A DNA stretch of 22,277 bases from an uncultured Ruminococcus sp. (GTDB lineage: Bacteria; Bacillota; Clostridia; Oscillospirales; CAG-272), in the NCBI GenBank assembly GCA_902783705.1, contig CACZSA010000089.1:1-22277 (forward strand). Reading direction: 5' to 3'. The notes below the pieces were generated by a model that saw only the letters and a list, made by a program, of their open reading frames with translations, searched no databases and was not told where the DNA came from. The stretch's first letter is position 1, and each line of letters opens with the position of its first letter. The position numbers and the translations under genes are program-made. This document shows positions 21,616-22,277 of this stretch, one piece after another.

Positions 21616-22277
21616 ATGAAAAAACGCAGCATCCGCTTCCGGATGACGTTCTGGTTCACCGCCGCTCTCTGTCTGATGGCCGCCCTGATCTTCTTCGCCC
21701 TGCATACCGCGGTCCGGCTGAATCTGCGAAGCACTGTCCGGGGCTACCTCATCGGGATGGTAGAGGAGAATGTCAGCAAAATCTCCTACTCGGAAAGCCG
21801 CGCCGATGCCGGTGATTCTGCGCTCATCCCGCTCGGGGACGGGGCGCTTGTCATCGACGAGGACTTCATGGAGGCGGTAAACAACGTCCGCGCGGGCCTC
21901 TATCTCGCCGACGGGAGCATGCTCTACGGAGAGAACCCCGTCGCGCGGCAGACCGCCGGGACCGCCTTCACGCAGTCAAAGGTCTGGCATCTCCCGGTCG
22001 GAAAAACGAGGGTCCTCCTCTATGACCGAAAGCTCGATCTCTCACTCCCGGACGGGGAAACGCTCTGGATTCGCGGCACGGTGTCCGAGGCGGAGATCGA
22101 CGAGCGCCTGTCCGACATGACGCGGCTCGCCCTCTTGTTCCTCCCCTTCCTGCTCTTCACGGCGATCCTCTCCGGCTGGCTGCTGACCGACCGGATGCTC
22201 TCGCCGATCCGCAAAATGGAACAGACGGCGTCGGATATCACGGAGGGCGGCGACCTCGGGAAGCGGCTCCCGTCGGA
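21616..22277 (+). CDS. sensor histidine kinase (partial, runs off the window)
   Basis: The frame is open from the ATG at 21616 to the window end, giving 220 residues. It shows a basic N-terminus, a membrane helix (11-31), an outer sensor region of about 135 residues (32-168), a second membrane helix (170-190) and the start of a HAMP linker (TDRMLSPIRKMEQTASDIT, 191-209). The histidine and ATP-binding domains lie beyond the window. It starts one base after the response regulator stop, so the two should be co-translated partners. The outer region has no motif that tells me what is sensed. Confidence 0.9.
   Translation, partial: MKKRSIRFRMTFWFTAALCLMAALIFFALHTAVRLNLRSTVRGYLIGMVEENVSKISYSESRADAGDSALIPLGDGALVIDEDFMEAVNNVRAGLYLADGSMLYGENPVARQTAGTAFTQSKVWHLPVGKTRVLLYDRKLDLSLPDGETLWIRGTVSEAEIDERLSDMTRLALLFLPFLLFTAILSGWLLTDRMLSPIRKMEQTASDITEGGDLGKRLPS

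Noticed and set aside
1..22277. CRISPR arrays, insertion sequences, tRNA or rRNA genes, phage genes
   Set aside because: No regularly spaced repeats, transposase motifs, tRNA-like cloverleaf arms or rRNA sequence were seen on either strand.

Overview
This window is a cobalamin (vitamin B12) biosynthesis locus from a GC-rich anaerobic bacterium, most likely a member of the Clostridia (Bacillota). I base that on the anaerobic, early-cobalt pathway (CbiK, CbiD, CbiG, CbiJ), Shine-Dalgarno sites in front of many genes, lipoprotein and C-terminal membrane-anchor surface proteins, and a B12 riboswitch leader. By eye, coding DNA is roughly two-thirds G+C and the leader regions are lower. No ribosomal RNA or other taxonomic marker is present, so I do not name a genus.

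Layout. (1) 1-561: the 3' end of an unrecognised plus-strand gene, then about 400 bases of lower-GC sequence with no gene I can support. (2) 562-3919, minus strand: a tight operon read cobT, cobU, cobS, a short cobU-like gene, cobC. It covers nucleotide-loop assembly, the late stage of B12 synthesis and corrinoid salvage. (3) 3920-4488: a divergent control region with back-to-back sigma70-type promoters. The plus-strand transcript carries a cobalamin riboswitch followed by terminator hairpins; the minus-strand leader is only about 45 nt and holds no riboswitch. (4) 4489-20833, plus strand: a 16-gene operon, mostly joined by 4-10 base overlaps. It starts with an uptake module: a small membrane-anchored surface protein, a BtuFCD/FecBCDE-type ABC importer, a CbiK chelatase carrying a lipoprotein signal, and a second surface protein. 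It continues with corrin-ring genes cbiA, cbiC, cbiD, cbiF, cbiG, cbiH and a cbiJ-cbiE-cbiT triple fusion. It ends with cbiB, cobD, cbiP and the adenosyltransferase cobO. (5) 20834-22277: an OmpR-type response regulator and the 5' part of its sensor histidine kinase, probably a separate transcription unit.

Together these genes can take cobalt-sirohydrochlorin to adenosylcobalamin, except for the C20-methylation step (CbiL), which is not in the window. Sirohydrochlorin supply, lower-base synthesis and cobalt transport are also absent.

Most of the locus is textbook B12 biosynthesis. The parts least explained by known function are the uptake module (two homologous surface proteins of unknown function around an ABC importer and an extracytoplasmic-type CbiK), the pair of CobU-like proteins with different motif losses, and the layered riboswitch/terminator leader.
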